This document shows positions 28,001 through 39,916 of a stretch of 45,252 nucleotides of DNA, in pieces (within the stretch, counting starts at the first letter, position 1; the number at the start of each line of letters is the position of its first letter). This stretch comes from Smittium mucronatum (taxonomy: Eukaryota > Kickxellomycota > Harpellomycetes > Harpellales > Legeriomycetaceae). A program made the position numbers and the translations under genes. The notes beneath the pieces are model-generated. The model ran no database searches, was not told the DNA's origin, and saw only the letters and a list, made by a program, of their open reading frames with translations. The stretch spans positions 1 through 45,252 of the forward strand of contig LSSL01004161.1 in NCBI GenBank assembly GCA_001953115.1. Reading direction: 5' to 3'.

Positions 28001-30146
28001 TTACACGGTGTTAACAATCGATCTTTTTTGTAAAATATTTGGAACCAGTTTCTTGCACGTTTTTTCAAAAGCTGACAACGTTTTATTCATATGCCTATGT
28101 ATTCTTCAGATTGTTTTGAAAACCACATTTCATGGACTTGGTATTGACCACCTTCCTTTGATACTTTTATCCTACAAAATCTTGCTGTTTTTCGATCAAA
28201 CTAATGAGTTCTTATTAGTAACAAAAAGATCTATTCAGCCTATACTAAGTTTGGTGCTGAGTTGGGTTTTCTTTACATGTATCTATGCAATTTTATGTAT
28301 GAGTATGTATGGGCTTACTAGAGCAGGTCCTCAATTCAGCACATATGCACATTTTTGGAATTTTTGGACAGCAGTTCTGACTTTAATACGATTTAGTTTC
28401 GGCGAGAATTGGAATTATTTTTCAATCGACTTGACTGTGGAAGTACCATATTGCGTTGACCACAGACCGTTTATAAATGTGACTGATTGCGGAATGAACT
28501 TGATAACTTACGTTATATTTGTTTCGTACAACATTTTGTCCATGTACATTCTAAGTAGTTTGTGTTCGGTCTTAATAGTTGACCGTTACGCCTATCTCTA
28601 TGAGAGTATGGGTAATTATAGACTGTTTTCCAGACAGGAAATCAGGATTTTTAAAGATTATTGGCTAAATTATGACCCATATGGATATGGACACATACCT
28701 TTAAACATTCTTCCCAAATTTTTGCGTAACATTTATGAACCATTTCAAATGAAGCCTTTTGCTGAAGAATATTGCATTCAGAATATGACTAAGCAAGCAT
28801 TGGCTGAGCCAGAAATTGGTGACCATATAGTTGAAGTTAAAATATCTTGTTCAGTATCAAAACTGTCAAGATTCTCTGCTTTCGAAACGGGAATATCAAG
28901 TGATGATGGTCTTGGATACGTTTTGTACAAGATAAACCTTACAAAACTGAACGATTCAATGACTTTAGTCACTGATGAGTCCTTTAAATCATATAAGTAC
29001 AATTTTTTTAAATTTATGAGCCTGGGACAGCAGATATGTAACACCAATAACCAAATTTCGATGAACAATCTTCTATATTTACTCTCACTAAGATGTATAT
29101 TTGAACCAGAAAAATGCCTATTGTAAGAATATATATCTATTTATTTTATAATTTTTATCAAAAATATTTTAATGGAACAAATTAAACTGCATTGTTTTTT
29201 TCTAGGGTGACCCAGGCTATTGAATACAATTCAATGCGGGAAAAAGCTAACAAAGAATTTATAAAAAATAAAACTGCGGGGATAATAAAAACATTCATTA
29301 GTCGATTAGCTTATATTGCTTTAACACCCAAAAAGAAAAAGATCAAAAATATGGACCGAAAATATTATAGCTCAAATAAAAAATTACACTTTAGAAGTAG
29401 TGTGCCTGTTCAATCTAAAGTTCATCATCAAAAGTTATATGATTATGGTATTTTCGGCGGAAGTATTGATTCTGGTTCCGATTTCATTACTAGTAAAATT
29501 TCCAGTAAAAAAAGAGCTAATTCTTTGCAAATTAGTACTATGACTAATATTTCTCAGAATGATGATAAGAAAAAATTGAAAAATATTCCCGATAAGAGTA
29601 TTTATATTGGGTGCGATATATCATCTACTGAAAGTTTCACCAGCTTGGCCAGCATGAGATCATCAGAATCTAACGATTTGGAAAATTTCGAAATAGGATT
29701 TGACTCTAGCCCCCATGATTTAAATAATTCGTAAGTCAGTTTTATACTAGGATATGCCACTTTTTTAGGAAATTATTATAAAATTTTATTGAAATTATAG
29801 AAAAAAATCATCGATTAATTTATTCCTTATATGCATATTTTTTATGTGAAAAAAGATAAATTTTCATATTTCAGTATATTTATTTTGATAAAAAACTTAT
29901 GAATTTCGAAGTATTTTCTCCATTATTATCTCACTATCTGACTTCTTAATATTCATTACTGGTTATAAACTTATTTATCTTTCGGTCAAACTTAATATTT
30001 CAATATTATTTAGATCATCAGTAAGTTCAAAAGATCAATCACAGGAGTATGAAAACTATCTTTTTTCGGATCTAAATCAAAATGTCAAATATGAAGAATT
30101 GGAGGAAATGCTTCAAGAAATGCTGCAAAGGAAGAGATCTGATTGA
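22016..30146 (+). CDS. CCH1: Cch1-type voltage-gated calcium channel alpha subunit
   Basis: The gene encodes a four-domain cation channel of the fungal Cch1 / animal NALCN group, the pore for plasma-membrane Ca2+ entry (with Mid1 in known fungi). I reconstruct 16 exons: 22016-22899, 23073-23213, 23300-23642, 23767-23849, 23933-23988, 24156-24298, 24392-24473, 24547-24721, 24804-25102, 25177-25472, 25557-25637, 25752-26116, 26196-26462, 26567-29122, 29206-29730, 30014-30146. All phases agree and give 2,142 aa. The N-terminal ~294 residues are polar and probably disordered. Domain I S1 starts near residue 296. A Cch1-like extracellular motif GWICPENQICM (540-550) precedes the first pore loop. 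Filter positions read Q579 (SQGYSD), S901 (TGSDLS), E1406 (NEGWSD) and E1685 (FGENWN). An EF-hand-like stretch (around 1766-1801, DPYGYG) follows domain IV S6, then a Ser/Lys-rich tail. S4 segments carry few Arg/Lys. Exon 11's 3' limit (domain II S5) is the least certain junction. Confidence 0.93.
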
Positions 30147-30798
30147 ATTTCGTTCAATAACCATTTAACCATATTTATATAAAGTTTTCAATTTTTTTTG
30201 TGTGCAATAAATCAAAGAGAGGCATAATCAGATATTATAAAGAGTAGGGGAATTTTTTTCAGCCCGTAATTTATCCTATTATAGTTTCGAAAAAAGAAAA
30301 AAAAAACTTACTTATACAATCTCAATACTTAATTGATTTCAAAAAAATTATAATCAAAAGACTTTAAAATTTAAATAAAAGGATTTGAAAAGATTAATTT
30401 TAAAAAAAATTATTTTTTTATTATTAAATGTAAATTGCGACTTTAAAAACTCACCTTATATCTAAACCATACCAAATTTTATCTAGATTTACATGTTATA
30501 ATAAGGAAAAAAAATGTGAAATTATTAAAATTTAACCTCAATATTTATTTTTTGGATTTTACAAAAATTCAACCCTCTAATTTTTTTTTCCATGATGGCA
30601 CTCTTTATTGTATCTCTATAATTTATTTTTTTCCCAAGATTTATTATTGCGGTTTTACTATCATACTGAATAGACTCTCAATCATAAATACCATTTATTT
30701 TTTATTAAAACTCTTCATTGTTATAAAATCATTACTAAAAACCCGAACATAAACTTTTATATCGAAAATTGAGAAATGTATATTATTTATTTATCAAC
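30147..30798. other. 3' flank of the CCH1-like gene
   Basis: This is AT-rich spacer. It holds a probable poly(A) signal at 30,206-30,211 and an open forward run of 78 codons at 30,516 that has no supporting features and looks like chance. Confidence 0.5.
30206..30211 (+). terminator. Probable poly(A) signal of the CCH1-like gene
   Basis: An AATAAA hexamer lies 60 bases after the TGA at 30,144-30,146 and follows a T-rich stretch. Motif and distance fit a polyadenylation signal, but in DNA this AT-rich the hexamer is common. Confidence 0.4.
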
Positions 30799-31395
30799 TT
30801 TTTTTTGTATGCCGGAATTTTTCATTAAGATAACTTCATAAAAAAATATAATAAAAAAATACAAAAAAAAAATGGTATAAGAAATACTATTATACCAACT
30901 ATAATAAGCATCAAATTCGCTATACAACTGCATAACTACGTGAAAAGGGAACAATTTGTCAACATAAAGACACATCCTGGCATTTCTTAGAGTGGATGTA
31001 TGACTTAAGCTAATTAAAGTCAAGACTTATTTTCTTTGTCGATCAACAAAAATTCGTTGGATTTATTGAAACTTTGATTAAAGACTTAATTCAACATAAT
31101 CAATAAAAATAGACTCTTATTAAAACGTAATTGATTGAATTTTCTATTCTAGTATTGGCAGTTAGTCCCCGAAATCCACCTGACTTTCGGAAAATGGAAT
31201 TGAGCACAGAGAATGACCCAGATTTGCCTTAACGACATGGTTCTTCCTGTTTTGAGATGGTCCTTTTCTGAAATGGCTGGCCTGAATCACTGAATCACTG
31301 CATTCACTACTTCCAACAAAGAATATCACATATATTTGAAGATTTTTAGTAATAAATACTTTAAAAGGTGTATTTCTTAAGCTCCCAATAATCGT
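30799..31395 (-). mobile_element. LINE-like retroposon copy 2 (most diverged)
   Basis: On the minus strand the copy ends in AATTCC, GGCATAC and an 8-A tail (T run at 30,799-30,806); the AATAAA signal is mutated here. The core (GTGAAAAGGGAACAATTTGTCAAC near 30,940, then AAAGACACATCCTGGCATT) aligns to copies 1 and 3, and the distal CACTACTTCCAAC block near 31,308 aligns to copy 1. Open minus-strand stretches at 31,023-30,787 and 31,669-31,361 overlap the copy and may be fragments of its protein; their frames differ, so no intact product is implied. The right limit is set by loss of similarity to copy 1. Confidence 0.65.
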
Positions 31396-32117
31396 CCACT
31401 AATTTCATATAAAGCAGGCATTGGAAACTATTAATATTATTCTTAGATTTGGTTTTATTATGGAAAAAGAAAAGTCTAGACCTGATATTAAAATCAAAAT
31501 AAAATGGTTCTAAACCGTATTGGATGTTTTTTTTATGAAATTTGGGGGTTCTTGATTCCAAATACTTATTTCTCCACATACTTCTCATTTTTTCTAATAA
31601 AAAAACAAGTGTCTTAAAATCTTTTTTAGAAAATTGGGTAAAGAAATTAAATGTGGAGATAGAGAGCACTGAGTATTAAAAGAGATTGATTTGAAGAGAT
31701 CCTCATGGTAAGAAAAAAAAAGATGATTACTTTTAAAATTCGTCCTTTTTTCCTCTATTTGTTAAGAGTTTATTTATACCCGCATTTTAAAATCGATTGG
31801 AGTGGGATAATTGATAATTTACAAGGCATTAGAATATAATTGCTCTAGATTAATTAGAGATTAAAAAATTCAACTTGGGCATAGATAAGTATTCTCAAAG
31901 AACTCGTTAAAAGATAAAGAAATATTTTTCTTTATAAATGGGATCTTTTCGTAATTGCAATATCTTTTCACATTTTATTTTATGTTGGTAAATTAATCTC
32001 TAATTATCATATCTTTAGATTAAAGATAATAATCCTTTGACTTATACTCTTAAAATAATAATAATAATAATAAAATATACATCAATAAAAACGAACAAAA
32101 AAGATAATATAATTAGC
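31396..32117. other. Spacer upstream of the CTL gene
   Basis: AT-rich interval with an AAT microsatellite (about 32,053-32,073) just before the start codon, presumably in the 5' UTR. A minus-strand open frame reaching 31,669 has its first ATG well inside (about 75 codons to its stop) and may be retroposon-derived. No independent gene is supported. Confidence 0.45.
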
Positions 32118-34424
32118 ATGGATCGTGGTGACAAAACCCCTTTAAATCCAAAAAGACAACTGAGAAACATTATAGACAATTCAAGTAACAGTGAATACGA
32201 TACTGGCTTGTACGACGATGAATTCCCAGAGAATGCCAGTTTTGAGAACACATTTATAGAAAATCTGGATCGGACTAGCGGAAATTATGGAGATAGCAAT
32301 GGAAATTCAGGTGGCTGGTCGCGTTATGATAACAAGAATTCACAAAATAATAATAAAAAACAGCTACCCGATTCAAGAGATGAAGAACAATCGAATGGAA
32401 ATGGGTATGTAAATAGGGATAGATCACGCAAACCATACACGCAAAAAGGGAATAATGAAAATTCAACTTCGGCTATTGATGGCCACAATCCATATCCTTC
32501 TAATCAAACAGATGGCTTTGAGGAAGCAAGAAATGGTACGAGGAATAATCCTCAAACATACTTTGATAATACACATGAAATTAATTCAGGTCGTGGGATT
32601 ACAGCTAACAGTAGCTATAACACCGCCAACATTGCAGTCGATGATGATATTAGTCCGGTAGGAATATCTCGTCAACGCGACAATACGCTTTATGAAAATT
32701 CCGATTCTAATAACCACAAAAAGTATTCTCAAAGGAGACCTACTGCTTACGATTACTCAATAAATGATCCGAACGGGAATAGCCCAGAAAACTTTGATCA
32801 CAGATCTACATTTGACTCTGGATGTTACCGAAATAGACCTCCAGCAGCAGGTTATAACCAGGTCCCTGGAAATCTCACGGATATACCTTCTTCAAATGTT
32901 AGGCATAGTTTAAACGCTGGACAAACAAGAAGGAGATCAAGAAACAACCAAATAAGGGATATGTATATCAATAACAATAGATATAAGGATGTATGGGCAT
33001 CCATCCTATTCATCCTTACTTTCTTTTCGTATTTGGGTCTAGCCATCGTTTTTATAACATATATCCCCCACACCACCATCAAAAACAGCAGCTATTTCAA
33101 ACTTTTCTCCACCTCAAATGTTATTGCCCTTGTGGTCGGCGCCTGCATAAGCTTCATCTATTCTCTACTATTCCTGCTCATCTGCCACAAGTAACGATTC
33201 ACAAATATTGATAGTTATATTTTGATTTTTTTATCAACTTTTTTTTATAAAAATAGGACCGGCAAATTTTCGACTGTATTATCCTGGTGGGCAACTATAG
33301 CCACCTTGTTGGGTGTAGGGATATATTTCCTAGCAATAACTGCATACGTATCCGGTGGTATATTACTACTATTCGCTGTATTGTACATAATTGTTTGGTT
33401 CGGAATAAGAAGGCATATTCCACTTACAGTTGTACTAATGGATATATCTACAACAGTTTTAAATAAGTTTCCTTCAACATTGATACTTTCAATTATATGG
33501 TCGTTTTTAATATTCGGATTCAACATTCTATGGGTATATAGCTTGATAGGAGCTCAGTGGTACATGCAAAAGTATCAATCATGCTCTGCATTGACGGATA
33601 GGAACGGGATACCTTACCAAAGTTGTAGCAATGCACTTTTAGTCCTGGTCTATATTTACTTGGTTCTCATATACATTTGGGTACACCATGTACTAATCAA
33701 CGTTCTTTATACGACTTTTTGTGGAGTATTTTCAGGGTACTACCTATTTGATGAAACTCCAAGAGGTTATCCCACTGAATACCCTGTGTTAAGATCCTTC
33801 AAAAGAGCTACAATTCATAATTTTGGTAGTATCTGCTTTGGGTCGATGTTTGCTTCGTTGATAATGGCAATTAAAGCGATAATTAGAGGGTTAGAAAAGT
33901 TATTTCTTCACGATCCTTGCCTCGGAATGTTCATGGTTTGTGTAAACTGTTGTGCAAATTGTTTCAACGGGATATCGGAACTTTACAGCTCTTTAGCATA
34001 TCCTCACATATCTATATTTGGAGAAAATTTCGTGAACTCATCTAAAGGCGCCGACTACAGCATGCATCAGCGCAATATTTATCCAGTTTTAAATAAAAGT
34101 CTCATCAACAGCACCATTTTCATGGGAGCTATGACCTCTGGATTATTGTGCATTATTGTTACTTACAAACTTATCACTGATATCAATCCCCTCAACTCTT
34201 TGGGCAACAGTATACTTTTTAGCTTTATTGGTCTTGGGCTTGGCGCTGGCTTGTTCTATACGATAAACATATCAATACAATCTGGGGCATCCGCCTTTTT
34301 AGCTTGTCTATCTGAAGATCCTAGGACTATAAAGAGGTACAAACCGGAGCTTTATGCTAAAATTCAAAAAGTTTGGCCTGATATAAACTCTTGTATCTTT
34401 GGAAGGCATCAATCCCCTATCTAA
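32118..34424 (+). CDS. PNS1: Choline-transporter-like (CTL/SLC44) membrane protein, PNS1-like
   Basis: Two exons, 32118-33190 and 33257-34424, are joined across a 66-bp intron (GTAACG...ATAG) that splits a Lys codon; the product is 746 aa. The first ATG after an upstream in-frame region is 32,118. Residues 1 to about 290 form a hydrophilic Asn/Ser/Asp/Arg-rich tail, probably cytosolic and disordered. From about 293 onward there are many hydrophobic membrane segments. The C-terminal half carries the CTL family signature: a FGS motif in a membrane helix (FGSICFGSMFASLIMAI), a Cys-rich CVNCCANC segment, and the hallmark ISIFGENFVNSSKGADY. Family members are multi-pass transporters; fungal Pns1 sits in the plasma membrane and its substrate is poorly defined. 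The tail is unusually long but cannot be called abnormal without comparison. An AATAAA lies 52 bases downstream. Confidence 0.93.
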
Positions 34425-34798
34425 AGTTTGATAGTACTATCTCCAATAATATGAAAAAAACCCAAATCTCTTTTTAATAAATTTTGTTACAAAGGATTAA
34501 TTAAATATTTATCTCACATCTTATGAAGTTGAAATCTCAACCTTGCTAAAAATATTCTTGTAAATTATAATATTTCTGATAATAAAAAATGATTATTAAA
34601 TTTTAGCAAATTTCGTGACTTTTTTAACGGTTATTTTTTTATTCCAATTGATTTTGGAATTACCCTAAATACACCCAATATTTACCACCAATCACCAAAT
34701 GAAGAATTGTGCGCTATTTTAGAAAATTGTTAATTCTTAATTCAGTTTCTAGAAACTATTTAATCTATCCTTCTTTTACAAACACATGTTCAACCACC
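34425..34798. other. CTL-DBR1 intergenic spacer
   Basis: The 374-bp AT-rich interval between two same-strand genes holds a probable poly(A) signal for the CTL gene (34,476-34,481). It must also contain the DBR1 promoter, for which I see no specific element. Confidence 0.5.
34476..34481 (+). terminator. Probable poly(A) signal of the CTL gene
   Basis: An AATAAA hexamer, 52 bases after the TAA stop at 34,422-34,424, lies just downstream of a T-run. Confidence 0.4.
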
Positions 34799-36637
34799 AT
34801 GGCAACCAAATTAAGAGTAATTTATCTTGTTTTTTTAAATCATTGTTTATCCATTTTCTAGTATTTCATCTACCTTTATAAAAATCCATCTTTTTTACTT
34901 AAACCTTATCTTTCTTTCGAATAAAAGGTTGCTATTGAAGGTTGTTGCCACGGAGAATTGGAAAAAATATACAGCTCTATAAAACGAAAAGAACTAGCTG
35001 ACAAAAAAAAAGTCGATTTGCTTATAATATGTGGTGACTTTCAAGCCATTCGCAACTTCACTGATCTCAAAAGTATGTGTTGCCCCCCAAAATACCGAAA
35101 GATTGGAGAGTTCTTCCGTTATTATAATGGCGAAAAAACTGCCCCAATACCCACTATTTTTGTTGGTGGTAACCACGAATCAGGAATTTATAACCGCGAA
35201 TTGTATTACGGTGGTTGGGCTGCTAAGAACATTTACTTCATGGGTTTATCCAACGTGATTTGGTTTAAAGGTCTTAGAATTGCTGGAATTTCAGGAATCG
35301 ATAATGAAGTTAATTTTAAAAGAGGCTACTTTGAAAACTTCCCTTTCGATCCCATAGAGAGGTTTAAAAGTCTCCATCAGACTAGGATATTTGAAATCCA
35401 AAAACTTTGTCTTCTCAAACAACCCCTTGATATTTTTGTATCTCATGATTGGCCAAGTAAAATAGCTAAGCTTGGCGACACCAAAGCTTTAATTAATGTC
35501 AAGCCTTGGTTCAAATCTGACATAGAACACAACAAACTGGGTTCAAAGCATCTCGACACTGCCCTGCTCAAACTTAGGCCCAAATTTTGGTTCTCTGCTC
35601 ATTTACACGTTAGATTTAAAGTAAATATTTCTTGGGATCAATACTTTCGCGATTTAGCTATCTCTTCTAACACCTCCCACTTAATGCCTCAAAGAAATCA
35701 CTACGGATCTGCTGCGGAGTCATTTAACATCATTACTAAGAACGATGATGAAATCAACCTTGAATTTGATTCTAACGAAAGTGTCCAAGGATATTCTCCT
35801 AAGAAATCCTATCATTCCTTTAATCCTTTAAATTCCGAGGAAATTCGTTTAAGTGATAGTGATTCAGCCCCTATAAATTCTGAAGAAATTCCTATTAGCG
35901 ATAGCGATTCTAACTCTATAGATTTAGAAAACAACTCAATAAACCCTGGTAACTATAATTCATCCCTCTCGAACTCTAACAAAAGGTTAAAAGTTGGACC
36001 TCAAACACTTCAAGATACAACTTCACCCCAAAACCCTGATGGTATTTCTCAGCCTTTTCCCGAAATCTTCAAAGAACATTTTATCACAAATCAAACAACT
36101 GGAGCTGAATCAAACGCCAAGGAAAATTCTAATTCTATTAAACTAGATATCCAAAAAAACGATATCTCCAATAAACGCATAGAAAGTTCATTCAATTTTG
36201 CTGAAAATTCAAGCACCACCTTTTTAGCTTTAGATAAATGTCTCCCACGACGACACTTTCTGGAATATTTTGATTTTGAAGTACCTGCAGAAATCTCTTC
36301 TGGATTCCAATACGACCCAGAATGGATAGCTATTCTCAAATCAACCCAGTCTTTAATACCAAAAACCAAATTTGTCGAAGATTCCACACTAAATTTCTTC
36401 AGCAACCCTTCATCCCAATTAAAATCTGAAATTGAAAAAAATAGATTAGAGCTACTAAATTCGATAGATTCTTGGGATATTCCAGAAAACTTTGTAAAAA
36501 CTGCACCTCCTGCGATATCTGGTACATCTATTCGAGCTCAATACCCATCTCGTGGTCTTAAAGAAAATGCTATTAACCATATCAATCCCCAGACAATTGC
36601 ATTCTGTTCCAAATTTGATATACCTAATATTCTTTAA
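34799..36637 (+). CDS. DBR1: RNA lariat debranching enzyme
   Basis: This metallophosphoesterase hydrolyses the 2'-5' bond of excised intron lariats in the nucleus. Exon 1 (34799-34816) encodes only MATKLR; a 111-bp intron (34817-34927, GTAATT...AAAG) precedes exon 2 (34928-36637). Together they give 575 aa and restore the family N-terminus VAIEGCCHGELEKIY. Metal and catalytic motifs are present in order: CCHG (C12/H14), GDF (D43), GGNHE (N88/H89), SHDWP (H179) and SAHLH (H231/H233). A Ser/Asn-rich, probably disordered linker occupies about residues 275-420. The C-terminal DBR1 domain follows, around residues 420-500 (includes FLALDKCLPRRHFLEYF). The six-residue first exon is inferred from frame and family N-terminus. 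It is downstream of the CTL gene on the same strand and convergent with the nucleotidyltransferase gene. Confidence 0.96.
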
Positions 36638-37259
36638 ACTAACTTTTTAACATTTAATTCTTTCTGCACTCCTCCATCTCCTATGAAAAACCCTATTCTT
36701 TTTGTTCAAAATTCTTAAATCGACATATCCTTAAACTTGAATTATATAAACAATACAAGAACCAACCTTATTTTCTTTTAAAAAGAAATTTATAATCTTT
36801 ATTACTTAAGATTTTTATCACCAAAAATAAAATTCCTTGATTTTTTTAAATTTTCATTCAAATATTGATTTTACGAGTTTAACTTTTGTTCTGATGTTTT
36901 AATTTTTCACATTCAAAATTATACGATTTTCAATCTTTTCAAATTTTATTATACTAAATAAGATAAAAAATCTAACCATTTCCGCAACCACTTTCTGAAA
37001 TCTAATTATCTCGTTTTAAAAATAAAAAATAAATTTCTAAAAGTTGGATAAAATTGCTATCAATAAATTTTAACAAATTAAAATTGAAGAATTGTTTTTT
37101 TAATGTTAATAAGATTTTAATGCTGTATAAAAAATATAAAAGAAAAAAAAATCTAGTTTTCTGAGATAGATAGATAAAGATTTTGGAGTTTTTTTTTAGA
37201 CAGGTTAATTGATGAAGAATGCCAGGGTATGAAGATGTTAATTAAAAAGAATAAAATAT
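36638..37259. other. Convergent 3' spacer
   Basis: The 622-bp AT-rich interval lies between the 3' ends of DBR1 (+) and the nucleotidyltransferase gene (-). It holds an AATAAA at 36,826-36,831 that could serve DBR1, about 190 bases after its stop. No gene is present. Confidence 0.5.
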
Positions 37260-39916
37260 TTATATGACGAGGGGTAAACTAATATCGCATTCATGAATCA
37301 AAAAATTATTGGATTTTGGTCCATCGAATTTTACAGATTTAAAGGCGACGTCCAAGAGATTATTACCATGCAACCTGTTTGAACCAGGGTCTGATTCATA
37401 GTAACACCCATACCTCAGGATGAAATATCCTCTCCTCATTTCAGATCTGATATGTTCCAAATGCATTAGAGGCATATTTCGCCCACAATTATCTGATGTT
37501 GATATTGGATCCTGAATATCCAAGGGATAAATAGTGGACAAAAACCGTTTTCTTGCAAGAGTTTTCTTGCTCTCCTTTTGGGCATCAAGTTGGTCTATCG
37601 ATATGGATTCTCTGTTTCCTAAAAGACTTAAGTCATCAATTACATCTTTTTGTTTCTGGTATTCGGCTTCTATTGAATTTAGTTTTTTTTTCAAATTAGA
37701 CTTATCTAAATTTACGCTGTGCTTTTTTTTTGTTGTTCCATCCAGAAGTGATATCGAGTGGCAAGTATAATTATGTTCGAAACCATAGTATCGAAAGAAC
37801 CCAATAAGCAAATCTGCATCGGTTAAATCAGCTGATTTAGAATTACTCATAGTGTTTGAACTGATGTATTTATACTGGAATTTAACATAATCAAAATTTT
37901 TTTTAATTAATTCCAATATTTTTTCTTTGAGCATTTTCAACTTCTCACCATGCTCCATCTTTTTGTATCGACTGAGATTGTACTTCAACTGTGATTCTTC
38001 TTCATCCAACCCATTTTCATTTATTTTTTTATTAAAGGGCTTCATTTTTTGGTTATTATGAATTCTTTTCGATTTTCCTTGTGATTTTTTAGATGATGGC
38101 ATTGAAAGGTTTTTTTTAGTTAAATCCTGATCTGAATCATTTTCTTTATATTCAGTGTCGGTGGAACTGCCTAGATTTCGGCTTTTATGGGAATGTTTAG
38201 AATTGCGTTTAAATAAGTTAATATCATCGTTATAGTATTCCACGAGCAACATATCGATCATTTTTTTAAAGGGAAGAATCACACCAACTCGGCACAAATA
38301 AGCCAAAACCATGATTGAGAATCCATATGAATTTAAACAACTGCTGCCATCAACAATGCCACGATTATAAGCCCAAGTTTTCACAGAAATCAAAAGGTTT
38401 CTGACTCTTGGATCACTTTTACAGTAGGAATCAAACATGACAGTTTTGATCAATCCGTGTGAATTATCACAACATATATCAACTGTCATCTCGTTATTCC
38501 TAATACAAAATGAGAAACAAAAGAAGGGAGATATGAGTATGAAACAATATTATAATAAAAAAATCGCGCAAAGGTGTTGAAAAAATTCAAAAAATTAATG
38601 AAATTGAAATGAAATGAAATACCAAACACCCTTGACCCATAGCTTAACTATAGGAACTTTAGCATTAATTAATTTTGCTCGATAACCACTCTTACTAAGC
38701 TTCTTGCTAATTTTAGACAGTATATCAAGTGAAAATTTATCGCTATACTCGATATTTTTAGAGAAGGGAACAACTGATATGTCAAGGTCGCTATTATTTG
38801 TAAACAAATCTATTTTCCTAGAACCGAAAACTTTGAATTTGATATAAAAGTCTTTTTTTAAACGGTCATCGATCAATAAATTTAGTTTAAAAAGAATTGA
38901 GGATATACGATGTCGCTCTAGTTTCAAATCCTTTTTAAATTGCAACCCTTCAATATTCCTACTGATAACCCAATTTATGTGCTTATCAAGATGTACTAAT
39001 GGAGATAAATTAATATAAAATGAAAGTAAAGTGAAATATATATAATTCTAAAGATGTATGAAAATGTAAAACGAAAAAATAAAAAAAAATTAAATGATTT
39101 ACAATTGTTGTCAGCTAAGAGTTGCAATTCAGATAGATTATTGAAGAGATCGTTAGATAGAATGGGAGAATTATTTTTAGATCTCACCTTGCTTAAAGAC
39201 CGGACTATGTTTTCCTGAGTTTTAAAAGAAAGATATAAACCACTTCTAGAAGAGTTACTTTCGATTGCTGGCAAAACATCGATTATTTGCAACCCAATAT
39301 GCATTTTTTCGTACTCCATCATTACTTTAAGTGGCTTTTTTTCTTTAGGCAATAAATTGGGACACACTTTTTTTAAATGAGGAGACACCACAGACCATGA
39401 AAAGAACATGTCGCAATTAGAAAGGGATTTCTTTTCAGTAGGTAAGGTTTTATCTTCAATATCATTACTTGTGCAAACGCAATTTTGGCATTTGATGTCT
39501 GGAGGATCTATCAAATAATATTTTTGAGAAGAATCGGGTGATTCTGAAATTTCGACACGTGAAACTCCAGAATCTAGTTTTTTGTCGCTTTTTAATGGAA
39601 TATCTTGGATTGAAACTAGCTTTAGCCTGTTTCGACATATCGCTATGTGTGGAGATTTTTTGTATAAATCTATAAAGGCATGATTAAGGTAGCCTGAAAC
39701 GTATTCGCTTTTGGAAGTTATGGAAGAAGAATCAGAATTTATAGACCCACTGTTTTTTAAGTCAGACATATAGAATTTGAAGTTTGTACATTCGATAGCT
39801 TCATTACCGCATTCTTTCAAATAAACCCTGTGATTCTTGATGTAATCGCTCACCGGAACATGAACGTTTTTTTTCGCGAAATTTATTAGATTTTCAAAGT
39901 TGAAAAATCTAGTCAT
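37260..39916 (-). CDS. Cid1-family terminal RNA nucleotidyltransferase
   Basis: The enzyme adds non-templated nucleotides (U or A) to RNA 3' ends, in RNA surveillance and turnover. Three exons on the minus strand, 39916-39103, 38995-38623 and 38499-37260, with introns of 107 and 123 bp, give 808 aa. The splices recreate continuous motifs. The Pol-beta-type signature GSRKIDLFTNNSDLD holds catalytic D341 and D343; the third Asp is D403 (MTVDICC), created by the second splice. The central domain has DPRVRNLL and LNSYGFSIMVLAYLCR (about 425-465). The PAP-associated domain has DLLIGFFRYYGFEHNYT (about 625-641). The nucleotide-recognition loop is QDPISTSDNCGRN (725-737). Residues 1-300 have no recognised domain. 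Long Lys/Ser-rich insertions sit at about 482-620 and 650-715. The start at 39,916 is the first ATG after an in-frame stop; an extra 5' exon is possible. UTP versus ATP preference is not settled. Confidence 0.93.

Noticed and set aside
31361..31669. 102-codon minus-strand frame
   Set aside because: It lacks an ATG near its beginning, partly overlaps the retroposon copy and shows no recognisable domain; noted only as a possible element remnant.
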